A stretch of DNA of 64,000 nt from NCBI GenBank assembly GCA_016699325.1, contig CP064971.1, forward strand, positions 1,612,001 through 1,676,000, in the 5' to 3' direction. A model generated the notes under the pieces. The model was not told the origin of the DNA and did not search any database. It saw only the letters and a program-made list of their open reading frames with translations. Below are positions 1 through 8,324 of the stretch, piece by piece (positions within the stretch are counted from its first letter, which is position 1; every line of letters starts with the position of its first letter). The translations under genes were made by a program, and so were the position numbers. This DNA comes from Methanolinea sp. GTDB taxonomy: Archaea > Halobacteriota > Methanomicrobia > Methanomicrobiales > Methanospirillaceae.

Positions 1-674
1 TCGATAGGAATGAATCCCCCGGTTGATATGGTTGAAAGCGAGAGGGTTATGGCATCATAGAGAGGAATTCCCGATATCAGGATTATCCCGATTCCAACAA
101 GCGTGAGGAAGATATACACGGCCCAGATGTCTTTTCCGGTATTGATAACCGATGGCAGGATCCGTTCACTCCTGCTGTCCGCCCGGAAAAGCGATGATTG
201 TACCAGGCCGCTTCTTGCAGCCATGGTGATTGAGAGGGCGATCACCCCAATTCCCCCAACCCACTGCATGTAAGTTCTCCAGAAGAGTAGGGTCTCGGGA
301 ATACCGGAAATCGAGGGAAACAGGGAAAACCCTGTCCCGGTCCAGCCTGCCATGCACTCAAAAAGTGCATCGGTAAACGATAGTTTAAGGACCAGGATAA
401 ACGGGATGGTGCTTACCAGCGCGAAGGCAAGCCACACCAGCGCGACCGAACACATGGCTGACGAGAGTCTGATTTCTTCCTTTTTCCGGGGGATTCGGGC
501 AAGGAGCGTACCCAGGATGAAGAGTATAATTGGTACCAGGGCTGTGGGAAGGATCAGTGAGAATTCCCTGAATACAAGAGCGATGACCAGGGGAACCCCC
601 GTAAGCGGACTGATGAAGGCCAGCATCCCTCCCAGCTCGGCAAGCACGGTGGAAAAGTATGAGATCCTGCCCAT
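1..674 (-). CDS. trkH: Potassium uptake protein, TrkH/KtrB family (partial, C-terminus off the window)
   Basis: About 224 N-terminal codons are visible; the rest lies left of position 1. The translation is very hydrophobic, with several membrane helices, and carries motifs of Trk/Ktr potassium channel subunits: FECMAGWTGTGFSLF at the first pore loop (the GxGF-like selectivity stretch) followed by TYMQWVGGIGVIAL, and a second pore-like segment LSLSTISTGGF at the window edge. The family forms the membrane pore for K+ uptake and usually works with a cytoplasmic NAD/ATP-binding TrkA/KtrA subunit, not seen here. The ATG at 674 was chosen; the frame stays open upstream without another good start. 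The family is clear; the exact Trk versus Ktr subtype is not. Confidence 0.85.
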   Translation of the reverse strand, partial: MGRISYFSTVLAELGGMLAFISPLTGVPLVIALVFREFSLILPTALVPIILFILGTLLARIPRKKEEIRLSSAMCSVALVWLAFALVSTIPFILVLKLSFTDALFECMAGWTGTGFSLFPSISGIPETLLFWRTYMQWVGGIGVIALSITMAARSGLVQSSLFRADSRSERILPSVINTGKDIWAVYIFLTLVGIGIILISGIPLYDAITLSLSTISTGGFIPI

Positions 675-730
675 TATAACAAAGTAATCTTTTTTAATGA
701 TTACCTTTCCGCAGTCAGGGATACAGATAA

Positions 731-1696
731 TCAAGCGGGAGAAAGGATGTCACGAATTACTCTCCAGCAAAAGATGAGCTGGGTGACCTCTGATGGAGTG
801 AGGAATCTTCGGCCATCGTATACCGTGGCCGGATCGACCCCGGTCTCACTCTCGAGGGACCGGAAGAACGGGATGAGGAACTGTTGATCGAATTCACCAT
901 CGATGGTGAATGCAGCAGTCACCGTCCCGCCCCGGATCTTATCCTTGTATTCCAGAGAAAAAGCCCGGGTGCCGACCGTGGGGAGCAGGGGGAGATTTAT
1001 GGAAAGACAGGGGTCGTCACCCGGTTCCGCAGCTGGGGCCTGGAGGAGCGTTATCCGGTATATATTCCTGGTCCAGCCGAGATCGCGCCCGAACCGTGAG
1101 AAGCCGATTTGGATAACTGCATCGGCATATTCCCGCTGAGGTGCGATATAGCGGGAATAATCGGCCTGCCTTCTCCGGATCTCATCCATGACCTCCTGCT
1201 CGGAATACCCCCGCTTGTCGACATCTCGTTTGACCTTCCATTCTCTCTTGACATCCGGTGCAGGATCAACGTAGAGGGAAAAGTCAACGAGCCTGCGAAG
1301 GCGTGGGGTAAACAGCGTGTGGAGGCCCTCGAGGATAAGAATCTTCGGGGGTGAAAATTCAACCGGGCCTTCCAGTTTCCCGGTCTTGTGGTTGTAAACC
1401 TTTTTCATGACGGGCGTTCCGGCTTTCAGCAGGCGCAGATCCTGCTCAAGCCCTTCCAGATTGTTTGCTTCCGGAGCAAGCGGTGTGATGTTGCGTATGC
1501 GACGCTCTTCGCGGTCAAGGCAGTGGTAATCATCGAGGGTGATCGTGGAGACCAGGCGATCGCCAAAGAGATTCCGGAGTGTTGCGGTGAAAGTTGACTT
1601 ACCCGATCCGCTGTCACCGGCGACACCAATAACGTACATACCGGCCTTTGCCGCACATGATTCGTGAAATGGGGGGCGCTCTTCCATACCGGTCAT
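731..1696 (-). CDS. prk: Archaeal phosphoribulokinase (reductive hexulose-phosphate pathway)
   Basis: This 321-residue P-loop kinase of the phosphoribulokinase/uridine kinase family has the Walker A motif GDSGSGKST (residues ~27-35), a TLDDYH segment that fits the ribulose-phosphate site, and LILEGLHTLF as the Walker B/lid strand. Length and the archaeal C-terminal extension match the PRK described for Methanospirillum, which makes ribulose-1,5-bisphosphate for form III RuBisCO in the reductive hexulose-phosphate pathway. It lies 30 bases downstream of fprA on the same strand, so co-transcription is possible. RuBisCO itself is not in this window. A start at Met4 or Met20 is also possible. The alternative would be a uridine-kinase-like enzyme, which the order of the lineage makes less likely. 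Confidence 0.82.
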   Translation of the reverse strand: MTGMEERPPFHESCAAKAGMYVIGVAGDSGSGKSTFTATLRNLFGDRLVSTITLDDYHCLDREERRIRNITPLAPEANNLEGLEQDLRLLKAGTPVMKKVYNHKTGKLEGPVEFSPPKILILEGLHTLFTPRLRRLVDFSLYVDPAPDVKREWKVKRDVDKRGYSEQEVMDEIRRRQADYSRYIAPQREYADAVIQIGFSRFGRDLGWTRNIYRITLLQAPAAEPGDDPCLSINLPLLPTVGTRAFSLEYKDKIRGGTVTAAFTIDGEFDQQFLIPFFRSLESETGVDPATVYDGRRFLTPSEVTQLIFCWRVIRDILSPA

Positions 1697-1726
1697 CGGG
1701 AAGGTTGGGGAACCAATCGCTGGTAT

Positions 1727-2911
1727 CTATGATGCTGAAATCTGCTTGTGTTTTGTTGCGATGGTGTCAGCAAGGGCTTCAAGGTCCCGGAGACATTCGG
1801 AGTCTGGCGCTCCTTTTACATAGACAGGCTCCAGCATCTCTGCAGTGAGCCGGAGGAGCATTCCCTTGAGAATATCCACCGTGTTTCCTCCCCATCCGTA
1901 AGATCCAATGACTGCTGCGAACCGGGTCTTTGGACGGAGGAGGTTTGTAATATAGGCCGCATTCGCCACCAGCGGATGAGGGCCAAACAGCATGGTTGGA
2001 GTCCCGATCACCACGGTAGCAGCGTCAACGAGCGACATGGCGATGTCACCAAGATCTGATGCCACCAGGTTGAACACCCTGACCGTTATGGCCCGATCGA
2101 GCAGTGCGTCGGTCAGATGAGTAACCATCTTTTCCGTGCTTCCATGCATACTCACATAGATGATGACCACTTCGTTCCTGACGTTATCCGATGTCCATTC
2201 CCGGTACGCATCCAGTATAGTATCGGGCGAACGGTAGAGTGGCCCATGGCTGGGGGCGATAATCCGGATATCGTATGAGGAGAGTCGCGCCAGGTGTTCT
2301 CTGATGATTGATCGAAACGGCATCATGATCTCGGCATAGTACCGCTTGGCCAAAGGATAGATATCCCGGACGTCGCTTATGAACAGGTCACTTGTTGCAA
2401 GGTGAGACCCGAAGAGATCGCAGGAGAAGAGTATGCGGTCCTCCCGCAGGTAGGTGAGCATGGTTTCCGGCCAGTGCACCCAGGGTGCCATGATGAATTC
2501 GAGGGTTTTATCACCAAGGGAAATCGTATCGCCGTCCTTCACCACCATGCAGCGCTCGGGAGCTATTCCCAGCAGACTCACCACGAGATCGCGGCACTTC
2601 TCACTCACCACGATCTGTGCCCCGGGGAAGAGCTCAGCAGCCATGGGCAGGGACCCCGAGTGGTCCTGTTCAGCATGATTGACGATGATGTAGTCGACTG
2701 ATTCGACTCCTGCTTTGACCAGGTTGGAGACAAGCTCATATTCCTTTGGTGGATCGACGGTGTCGATCAGCGCTTTCTTCTCGCTACCTGAGACCAGGAA
2801 CGCATTGTAACTGGTTCCTTCCGGAAGCGGGATCAGTGCATCAAAAAGGCGTCGATCCCAGTCAATTGCACCGATCCAGGAGACACCAGGGATTACTTCT
2901 CGTATAGCCAT
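1727..2911 (-). CDS. fprA: F420H2 oxidase (A-type flavodiiron protein)
   Basis: This is a 394-residue flavodiiron protein. The N-terminal metallo-beta-lactamase domain carries the di-iron ligands in NHAEQDHSG (residues ~78-86), PWVHWPETM and CDLFGSH, and a late SHGP histidine. The C-terminal third is a flavodoxin domain with an FMN-binding loop SMHGSTEKM and GTPTMLFGPHP. In methanogens the family reduces O2 to water with F420H2 and so protects the anaerobic machinery; it acts in the cytoplasm. The ATG at 2911 gives the canonical length. It faces away from the DUF2148 gene across a 176-base divergent spacer and lies upstream of the phosphoribulokinase on the same strand. Confidence 0.92.
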   Translation of the reverse strand: MAIREVIPGVSWIGAIDWDRRLFDALIPLPEGTSYNAFLVSGSEKKALIDTVDPPKEYELVSNLVKAGVESVDYIIVNHAEQDHSGSLPMAAELFPGAQIVVSEKCRDLVVSLLGIAPERCMVVKDGDTISLGDKTLEFIMAPWVHWPETMLTYLREDRILFSCDLFGSHLATSDLFISDVRDIYPLAKRYYAEIMMPFRSIIREHLARLSSYDIRIIAPSHGPLYRSPDTILDAYREWTSDNVRNEVVIIYVSMHGSTEKMVTHLTDALLDRAITVRVFNLVASDLGDIAMSLVDAATVVIGTPTMLFGPHPLVANAAYITNLLRPKTRFAAVIGSYGWGGNTVDILKGMLLRLTAEMLEPVYVKGAPDSECLRDLEALADTIATKHKQISAS

Positions 2912-3087
2912 CGTGGTTCAACCTCTTTTATCCCCCGGAACCGGTTCACAAGAGGGTCATAAACTCCTGCCAATCCGGGCGGGGACATTCCGAATAACGG
3001 TGCTCATCTATGCAGATAACCGTTTCTATCAGGCCCTGCCTTCCGGACTGGCATACTATTTTCCGATCTGCCGGTTCATGTTTCGCC

Positions 3088-3633
3088 ATGAACGGCGAAG
3101 ATAATGGTCTCATGGCCGCTCTCACGCTCATGGCCCTCTCGGCCCGGACAGCCCCGAAAGGAAAAGGGAAGGATTCAATCGTGACCAGAATTATCCTCAA
3201 AGAAGAGCTTCCCGCTCTCGCAGCCAGGATGAAGGCGTTTGGAGAAGAGTATCATCTCAGTCTCTTCATAAGGGATGCCGGAAATGTTGCAGCATCGGCA
3301 GCCTGTCTTGTCGTTGGCGTCAGGGGACAGGAAACCCTTGGAATAGACTGCCAGGGCTGCGGGTACCCGTCCTGCAGCGCCATGTCAGAAGCCTGCAGGG
3401 AGAGGGAAGTAACCGGTTCTCCGTTTGCTGGCCCAAACTGTATCATGAAGATCACAGATTTGGGGATTGCCATCGGTTCTGCGGTAAAAACAGCGTCGAT
3501 GCACAACCTCGACAACAGGATCATGTATTCCGCCGGGGTGGCTGCCCGGTTGTCCGGGCTGGTCCCGGAGTGCTCTGTCGCCTACGGAATCCCGGTCAGT
3601 GCGACCGGTAAGAACATTTATTTTGACCGTTGA
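3088..3633 (+). CDS. DUF2148 ferredoxin-like protein
   Basis: A 181-residue protein of the archaeal/bacterial DUF2148 family. It begins with an alanine-rich helix ending LSARTAPKGKG, typical of the family, and has a cysteine cluster DCQGCGYPSCSAM (around residues 92-104) plus a later cysteine in GPNCIMK, consistent with an iron-sulfur cluster. The frame is open 26 codons further upstream, but the ATG at 3088 (MNGEDNGLM) matches the family start. The role is not established. It is followed directly by the GHMP-family gene, so the two may be co-transcribed. Confidence 0.75.
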   Translation: MNGEDNGLMAALTLMALSARTAPKGKGKDSIVTRIILKEELPALAARMKAFGEEYHLSLFIRDAGNVAASAACLVVGVRGQETLGIDCQGCGYPSCSAMSEACREREVTGSPFAGPNCIMKITDLGIAIGSAVKTASMHNLDNRIMYSAGVAARLSGLVPECSVAYGIPVSATGKNIYFDR

Positions 3634-3662
3634 TCCTAGGTCAGAAACGGAAGTGCCCTGTT

Positions 3663-4739
3663 ATGGCTGTCATGAAGATAAGGGGAGGCGACCTCGACCT
3701 CGTTGAGTACGAGTTCTCCCCATTCAAACCAGGTGAGCAGATCAAGACGCTCGGCTTGCAGAAGACATATCCCCTCGCTCCGCGTGAGGGTCGCGTCACG
3801 GTTCGTTCGCCTGCCCGGATCCACCTCACCGTGCTTGATATGAACCGGTTTGCCCCTGCCCGCCCCGGAGGTGGCGGGATAGGTTTTGCCATCCAGCTCT
3901 ACTGCAGTGTCGAAGTTGAATGCCGGCCTTCAGGCATTGAGATAGACTATTCCCGTCCGGCTCTCATACGACATTTTGTGGAGGTTTTCAGGACCGTAAC
4001 AGGGTACGAAGGGGGATTCTCCATCCGTGCACAGGACCACCACCACCAGCACGTGGGATTGGGTTCGACGAGCACCATCTTGATCTCCCTTGCCCATGCC
4101 CTTAACTATGCTGTAGGCTCACCGCTCTCCGCAGACCAGCTCAGAAAGATTATCGGGAATAATTACATCGAAGAGACCGCCGATGGCAACGTCGCATTCG
4201 GGTTCGAGACCGGTGTCGGCCCTGCAGTAAGCACCTATGGTGGGATGGCAATACTTGGCGATGAGCTAACTCTCGCCTACCACCATCCGTTCGCCGAGGG
4301 AAAGAATGTGTTCATCGTGATCCCCCCTAGCGATATCTCATCAGCAGGGACAAAGGAGTTCGATCTCCTCATGAATCGTGCCCGGGTTCTTGATTACCGA
4401 GATCGTGAACTGAAGACCTATTTCGTGTTGATGGATCTCATCCCTGCGATCGAGGAGGGTAATCTGAAAAAGATGGGTTCGGTCATCTGGGAGATAGAGT
4501 TCCGAGGATCGAAGCGGGCGGAGGTGGAGCACCATTCCTTCGAGATTTATCATTACATGAGCAGACTCAGGGAGGCAGGCCTCGAATTCGTGGGAATGAG
4601 TTCGGTCGGTCCTTCCATCTCCATCATCACCGAAAAAGACCGTGCATTCGTAGAGAAGATCGTCCGGGATATCGGTCTTTCCATCGCCATTGAGACGAAG
4701 GTGGACAATAACGGATTGTCTATCACCCACACATGTTGA
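3663..4739 (+). CDS. GHMP-superfamily protein resembling beta-RFAP synthase
   Basis: About 358 residues. The N-terminal motif SPARIHLTVLDMN followed by a glycine-rich GGGGIGFAIQL and the ATP-binding-like HVGLGSTST place it in the GHMP superfamily, in the archaeal group that includes beta-ribofuranosylaminobenzene 5'-phosphate synthase (MptG), the first committed step of methanopterin synthesis. The central GFETGVGPAVSTYGGMAI aligns loosely with the glycine-rich motif of that enzyme. The ATG at 3663 (MAVMKIRGGDL) was taken; a TTG at 3630 and an ATG at 3672 are alternatives. It ends 19 bases from the convergent dedA-like gene. MptG identity is probable but not certain; another archaeal sugar-kinase-like activity is possible. 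Confidence 0.6.
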   Translation: MAVMKIRGGDLDLVEYEFSPFKPGEQIKTLGLQKTYPLAPREGRVTVRSPARIHLTVLDMNRFAPARPGGGGIGFAIQLYCSVEVECRPSGIEIDYSRPALIRHFVEVFRTVTGYEGGFSIRAQDHHHQHVGLGSTSTILISLAHALNYAVGSPLSADQLRKIIGNNYIEETADGNVAFGFETGVGPAVSTYGGMAILGDELTLAYHHPFAEGKNVFIVIPPSDISSAGTKEFDLLMNRARVLDYRDRELKTYFVLMDLIPAIEEGNLKKMGSVIWEIEFRGSKRAEVEHHSFEIYHYMSRLREAGLEFVGMSSVGPSISIITEKDRAFVEKIVRDIGLSIAIETKVDNNGLSITHTC

Positions 4740-4758
4740 TGTTCAGGATGGATCTGAT

Positions 4759-5436
4759 TCATTCCAGCCGCATTCTCTTTTTTCGAGTTCTCACGTAGCC
4801 CCTGACCAATACCCCGGCCATGGCAAGAACAGTAACCAGGATCAGAACTCCCATACCATAGATGAACCAGATGATGTGATCCCGGATGAATGGGTGGGTT
4901 CCAAAAAGGAACCCGATCGAGGTGATGGTCACTGACCATGCTGCGGCGGAAAGAATATTGAAGACCATGAATGTGCGCCAATCCATGGCCCCAACCCCCG
5001 CAAGGAAAGGTCCAAACGTCCTGATGATCGGGATGAACCGGACGATGAAAATAGTCTTTGCACCAAAACGCTGAAAATACCTGCTTGTCCGCTCAAGATA
5101 TTCTCCCTTAACGAGTTCTGGGAACTTATCCTTCAATACCCGTATCCCCATGCGATGTCCGATCCAGTAATTGAGACAATCGCCTGAAACAGCCGCAAGG
5201 AAAAAAAAGAGGAAGAGCCACGGAAGAGACAATAACCCTGCTGCGGCACTTGCACCTGCGATGAAGAGCAGGGAATCCCCGGGCAGGAACGGGGTGACGA
5301 CGAGCCCCGTCTCACAGGTGATGATGGCAAGGAGGATCGCATAGGTCCAGAATCCATAGGTATCGATGAGGAGCGGGAAGTTCTGGTCGATATGCGTGAT
5401 GAATTCCCATACTCCTGGCCACATTGCTCGTACCAT
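4759..5436 (-). CDS. DedA-family integral membrane protein
   Basis: 225 residues with about five hydrophobic segments. The DedA/SNARE-associated signature is clear: TPFLPGDSLLF near residues 49-59 (the E/T-x-PGD re-entrant motif), GDCLNYWIGHRMG, and IVRFIPIIRTFGPFLAG followed by MDWRTFMVFN. DedA proteins act in the cytoplasmic membrane, and members of the superfamily flip lipid carriers or affect proton-driven lipid transport. The substrate here is unknown. The upstream region on its strand carries an AT-rich TATA-like GATATATC about 10-20 bases before the start. Confidence 0.88.
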   Translation of the reverse strand: MVRAMWPGVWEFITHIDQNFPLLIDTYGFWTYAILLAIITCETGLVVTPFLPGDSLLFIAGASAAAGLLSLPWLFLFFFLAAVSGDCLNYWIGHRMGIRVLKDKFPELVKGEYLERTSRYFQRFGAKTIFIVRFIPIIRTFGPFLAGVGAMDWRTFMVFNILSAAAWSVTITSIGFLFGTHPFIRDHIIWFIYGMGVLILVTVLAMAGVLVRGYVRTRKKRMRLE

Positions 5437-5617
5437 CTATGCCCGTGATATATCAATAATTCCCAGGCTCCTGCAGGCTCCAAAGCGATGATTTATTGCA
5501 GATCCTGCCCAATTTATTGATAATTGCTGTTGTACCGAAACGTTACCCGCGGACAGGCAGGAACCATGCCGAAGGGCAGTATCTGAAAGATGAACGAACG
5601 ATCGGAACAGGAACTAC

Positions 5618-5956
5618 ATGCACGAATTTGCAATTGCGTACGACATCTATGCGACCGCACGGCGGGCTGCCCTTGATAACCATGCAAAACAGGTGAGTGC
5701 CGTCTGCGTGGACATCGGTGAGATGTCTATGATCAACCCCGAGCAGGTCCGGTTTCTCTTTGAAACGCTCATCGAGGATGATCCCCTGGTAAAAGGGGCA
5801 AAACTTAAGTGTAATGTTGTTGTGCCCGAGACCCGGTGCAGTTGCGGATACACCGGGAACGAGTGCTTCATCTGCCCCCGGTGTGGAGCCCTCCCTGAAA
5901 TGGTCAAAGGCAGGGAGATCGTTGTCAGGCATGTTGAGATCGAGGTGGACGACTGA
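5618..5956 (+). CDS. hypA: Hydrogenase nickel-insertion factor HypA
   Basis: A 112-residue protein starting MHEFAIA, with His2 as the conserved nickel ligand. It carries a zinc site made of CSCG (residues ~69-72) and CPRCG (~84-88). HypA delivers nickel to [NiFe] hydrogenase large subunits, usually with HypB. The length is canonical. One base separates its stop from the hypE start, so the two are co-transcribed. HypB is not in the window. The divergent partner upstream is the dedA-like gene. Confidence 0.93.
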   Translation: MHEFAIAYDIYATARRAALDNHAKQVSAVCVDIGEMSMINPEQVRFLFETLIEDDPLVKGAKLKCNVVVPETRCSCGYTGNECFICPRCGALPEMVKGREIVVRHVEIEVDD

Positions 5957-5957
5957 G

Positions 5958-6953
5958 ATGAAAGTAAACCTGATGCATGGTGCAGGGGGCGAGGTCATGG
6001 GGGAGCTCCTGGAAGTCCTCACCCGGCTGGAACACAGGAATGCCGGGGGGATAGGTCTCGAAGCACTGGATGATGGGGCTGTCATCCCGGTAAATGGCAC
6101 AAATATTGTATTCACCACCGATTCCCACGTGGTCAGACCTATTTTTTTTCCTGGGGGGGATATAGGCAGGATCTCCATCTGCGGTACAGTAAACGATCTG
6201 GCCATGATGGGGGGCCGTCCGATAGCTCTTTCCTGTGGGATGATTATCGAGGAGGGATTCCTCATCGAAGACCTGGAGCGGATTGTCCGGTCCATGGACC
6301 AGGCCCTTGGTGAATGCGGGGCAAACCTGGTCACCGGCGATACGAAAGTGCTGGAGCGTGGTGCGCTCGATGGTATTGCCATCAATACCGCGGGAATCGG
6401 GGTTGCGGATACCATAGTCAGGGATTCGGGCCTGCAGGAAGGGGACATCATAATTGTCAGCGGCACACTTGGGGACCACGGGATCGCCATCATGGCGGAG
6501 CGTGCCGACCTCAAATTTGGCGAGCAGATAGTATCCGATGTCGCCCCACTCTGGAGCCTCGTTGAAGGTGCATGCGCTGCAGGTACCATCCATGCCATGA
6601 AAGACCCGACACGGGGTGGATTTGCAAGCGCGATCAACGAGATGGCCAAAAAGAGCGGTGTCTCGATCAGGATAAACGAGGATGCGATTCCTATCCGCCG
6701 CAGTGTCCGGAATGCAGCCTCGATGCTCGGCATCGATCCACTTCAGGTGGCAAACGAAGGAAAGGTCATCATGGGGGTGCCCGGAGAGGAGGCAGAGGAA
6801 ATCCTTGAAGCAGTCCGGAACCATCACTATGGACGTGATGCGGCAATCATCGGGAGGGTTGTGCCGGGCGCTCACGTGATTATGGAGACATCAATCGGTG
6901 GTGAACGATTCATCGAGCCTCCGGTGGGAGACCCGGTTCCCAGGGTCTGTTGA
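5958..6953 (+). CDS. hypE: Hydrogenase maturation protein HypE
   Basis: 331 residues, in the AIR-synthase-related/PurM-like superfamily. It contains VTGDTKVLERGALDG and MKDPTRGG(F), and ends in PVPRVC. The C-terminal cysteine is the residue that HypF carbamoylates and HypE dehydrates to thiocyanate, giving the CN ligand of the [NiFe] active site. The start at 5958 is set by the family N-terminus MKVNLMHGAGG and by its spacing from hypA; the frame is open further upstream inside hypA. It ends only 7 bases from the converging DUF447 gene. HypD, the partner that receives CN, is encoded at 25426-26454. Confidence 0.94.
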   Translation: MKVNLMHGAGGEVMGELLEVLTRLEHRNAGGIGLEALDDGAVIPVNGTNIVFTTDSHVVRPIFFPGGDIGRISICGTVNDLAMMGGRPIALSCGMIIEEGFLIEDLERIVRSMDQALGECGANLVTGDTKVLERGALDGIAINTAGIGVADTIVRDSGLQEGDIIIVSGTLGDHGIAIMAERADLKFGEQIVSDVAPLWSLVEGACAAGTIHAMKDPTRGGFASAINEMAKKSGVSIRINEDAIPIRRSVRNAASMLGIDPLQVANEGKVIMGVPGEEAEEILEAVRNHHYGRDAAIIGRVVPGAHVIMETSIGGERFIEPPVGDPVPRVC

Positions 6954-6960
6954 AAATCCA

Positions 6961-7536
6961 TTACGATTTTTCAGGGAATCCAAGATATCCAAGAAGAAGA
7001 TCCAGAGCTTCACGTTCGCGTTCGCCCCCGCATCGTTGTACGAGACGGGCATGGTGCCTGATCAGGCGGTGAAGGTCTTCATCGGGTGACCTGATGATCC
7101 TGGTCGCATGTACTGTCGCCTCTATGATGCTGTTAAATCCGCGGTTGACCGGATGAATTAACGGCTGTATAACCTCCTGGCGAAGAAGCGAGAGCTTCAC
7201 CATCAGGGCATCGCTCGTCTTCTGCTTGACGGACGTTGAATAAGCTGCCCAGGCCTCTGCGCCTTTCAGCCTCTGCACGGCTATGCCCCCGGCGTTTTCA
7301 TCGACAAAAAAATCTGGTGGAAGATCTTCAAATGCGGTCCGGACATAAAGTACCGGATCAAAAATGAAATTGGCCACCATCCAGCCGTATTTTTCGATTC
7401 GCCTGGCTGTATGGCTGCCCCGGTACACTACCATCCTGACTTCACCGTGGCGACAGATGATGCCCATCGGTGCTGCATTCTGGTATGTTGTGGCAATCAC
7501 CTCGTTGATGCCATCTCTCAGCAGTCCCAGGTCCAT
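6961..7536 (-). CDS. DUF447 family protein
   Basis: 191 residues starting MDLGLLRDGINEVIATT, the typical N-terminus of archaeal DUF447 proteins, a flavin-reductase-like split-barrel fold. The segment NAAPMGIICRHGEVRMVVYRGSHTARR should form the barrel core. It overlaps the 3' end of the CitG-like gene by 19 bases, so the two are translated together. In methylotrophic bacteria homologues of both families sit in tetrahydromethanopterin gene clusters (recalled, not checked), which suggests a role in methanopterin assembly or a linked cofactor. The frame is open 26 codons upstream, but those residues do not look like the family. Confidence 0.78.
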   Translation of the reverse strand: MDLGLLRDGINEVIATTYQNAAPMGIICRHGEVRMVVYRGSHTARRIEKYGWMVANFIFDPVLYVRTAFEDLPPDFFVDENAGGIAVQRLKGAEAWAAYSTSVKQKTSDALMVKLSLLRQEVIQPLIHPVNRGFNSIIEATVHATRIIRSPDEDLHRLIRHHARLVQRCGGEREREALDLLLGYLGFPEKS

Positions 7537-8324
7537 CCTTCTCTCAGAGCGATATAGAGAGCGGCAATCATAATATCTGCGATGGATCCGGGGTTGATAC
7601 CGGCATCGATGCATTCCTGGTCAAAGGCGACCAGGTCACGCAATCCATTCCTGACATCCTGCGCCTTCTGCATTACCTTCCATGCGGCATCTTTCCCATG
7701 TTTCTTGATAATGAATGTATCAGGTTCGGTTGCAAGAAGATCGAGAAAGGTCTGCACGATGGAGGAACGGCCACAGCCATGTGCTTTCAGGAGGTCCGCT
7801 CCCCTGCGTGTCAGCTGAAATCCATTAATCCATTCCCGCGCCACCATATCATTCTTCGCCGAATAGAGCATGATATCAAAAAGGGTCATCCCCCGCTGCC
7901 GGATGGTATCGCAAGCATGTGGATCGGTGACGTCAAGGTCATCTCCTGGAATAACCCGTACTTTAGTCTTCCCGAACGCCTTGTAGAAAAGTACCGCATC
8001 TTCCACGGTAGTTTCTTTCACAACCCTATCCGCTCCTGGAATGTCACCCCCCGCGACCAGAGGCATCAGGAGAATGAATGCACCAAAATGAGTATTTCCC
8101 CCGGAATGCACGTTGGTGCGCTCAACTGCATCGAGGATGAGGGATCCTATCCCACCCTCGCCCCGCTCGGCACGATCAAGAGCCGGTCGGACCAGGATGG
8201 TTGATGCCAGGAAATGTTCGAGTCTCGTTGCTTGGTAATCATGGCACCGGTCAACGTTTCCCGGTTTCGGAAATGCACAGACTTCCAGCATCATTGCAAG
8301 CTGGGCTTGTTCAGCATGGGTCAT
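7518..8324 (-). CDS. CitG/MdcB-like triphosphoribosyl-dephospho-CoA synthase homologue
   Basis: 268 residues with the family signatures FPKPGNVDR (near residue 18), VHSGGNTHFGAFILLMPL and GSIADIMIAALYI near the C-terminus. Bacterial CitG makes the citrate lyase prosthetic group precursor, but no citrate or malonate decarboxylase genes are present here. The archaeal branch is therefore likely to use another phosphoribosyl-type substrate. It overlaps the marker 9 gene upstream (14 bases) and the DUF447 gene downstream (19 bases). A methanopterin-related role is inferred from this pairing only. Confidence 0.75.
   Translation of the reverse strand: MTHAEQAQLAMMLEVCAFPKPGNVDRCHDYQATRLEHFLASTILVRPALDRAERGEGGIGSLILDAVERTNVHSGGNTHFGAFILLMPLVAGGDIPGADRVVKETTVEDAVLFYKAFGKTKVRVIPGDDLDVTDPHACDTIRQRGMTLFDIMLYSAKNDMVAREWINGFQLTRRGADLLKAHGCGRSSIVQTFLDLLATEPDTFIIKKHGKDAAWKVMQKAQDVRNGLRDLVAFDQECIDAGINPGSIADIMIAALYIALREGWTWDC

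Noticed and set aside
5543..6733. A ~396-codon open frame antisense to hypA/hypE
   Set aside because: It mirrors the coding bias of hypE, has no domain motif, and would overlap a certain gene entirely.
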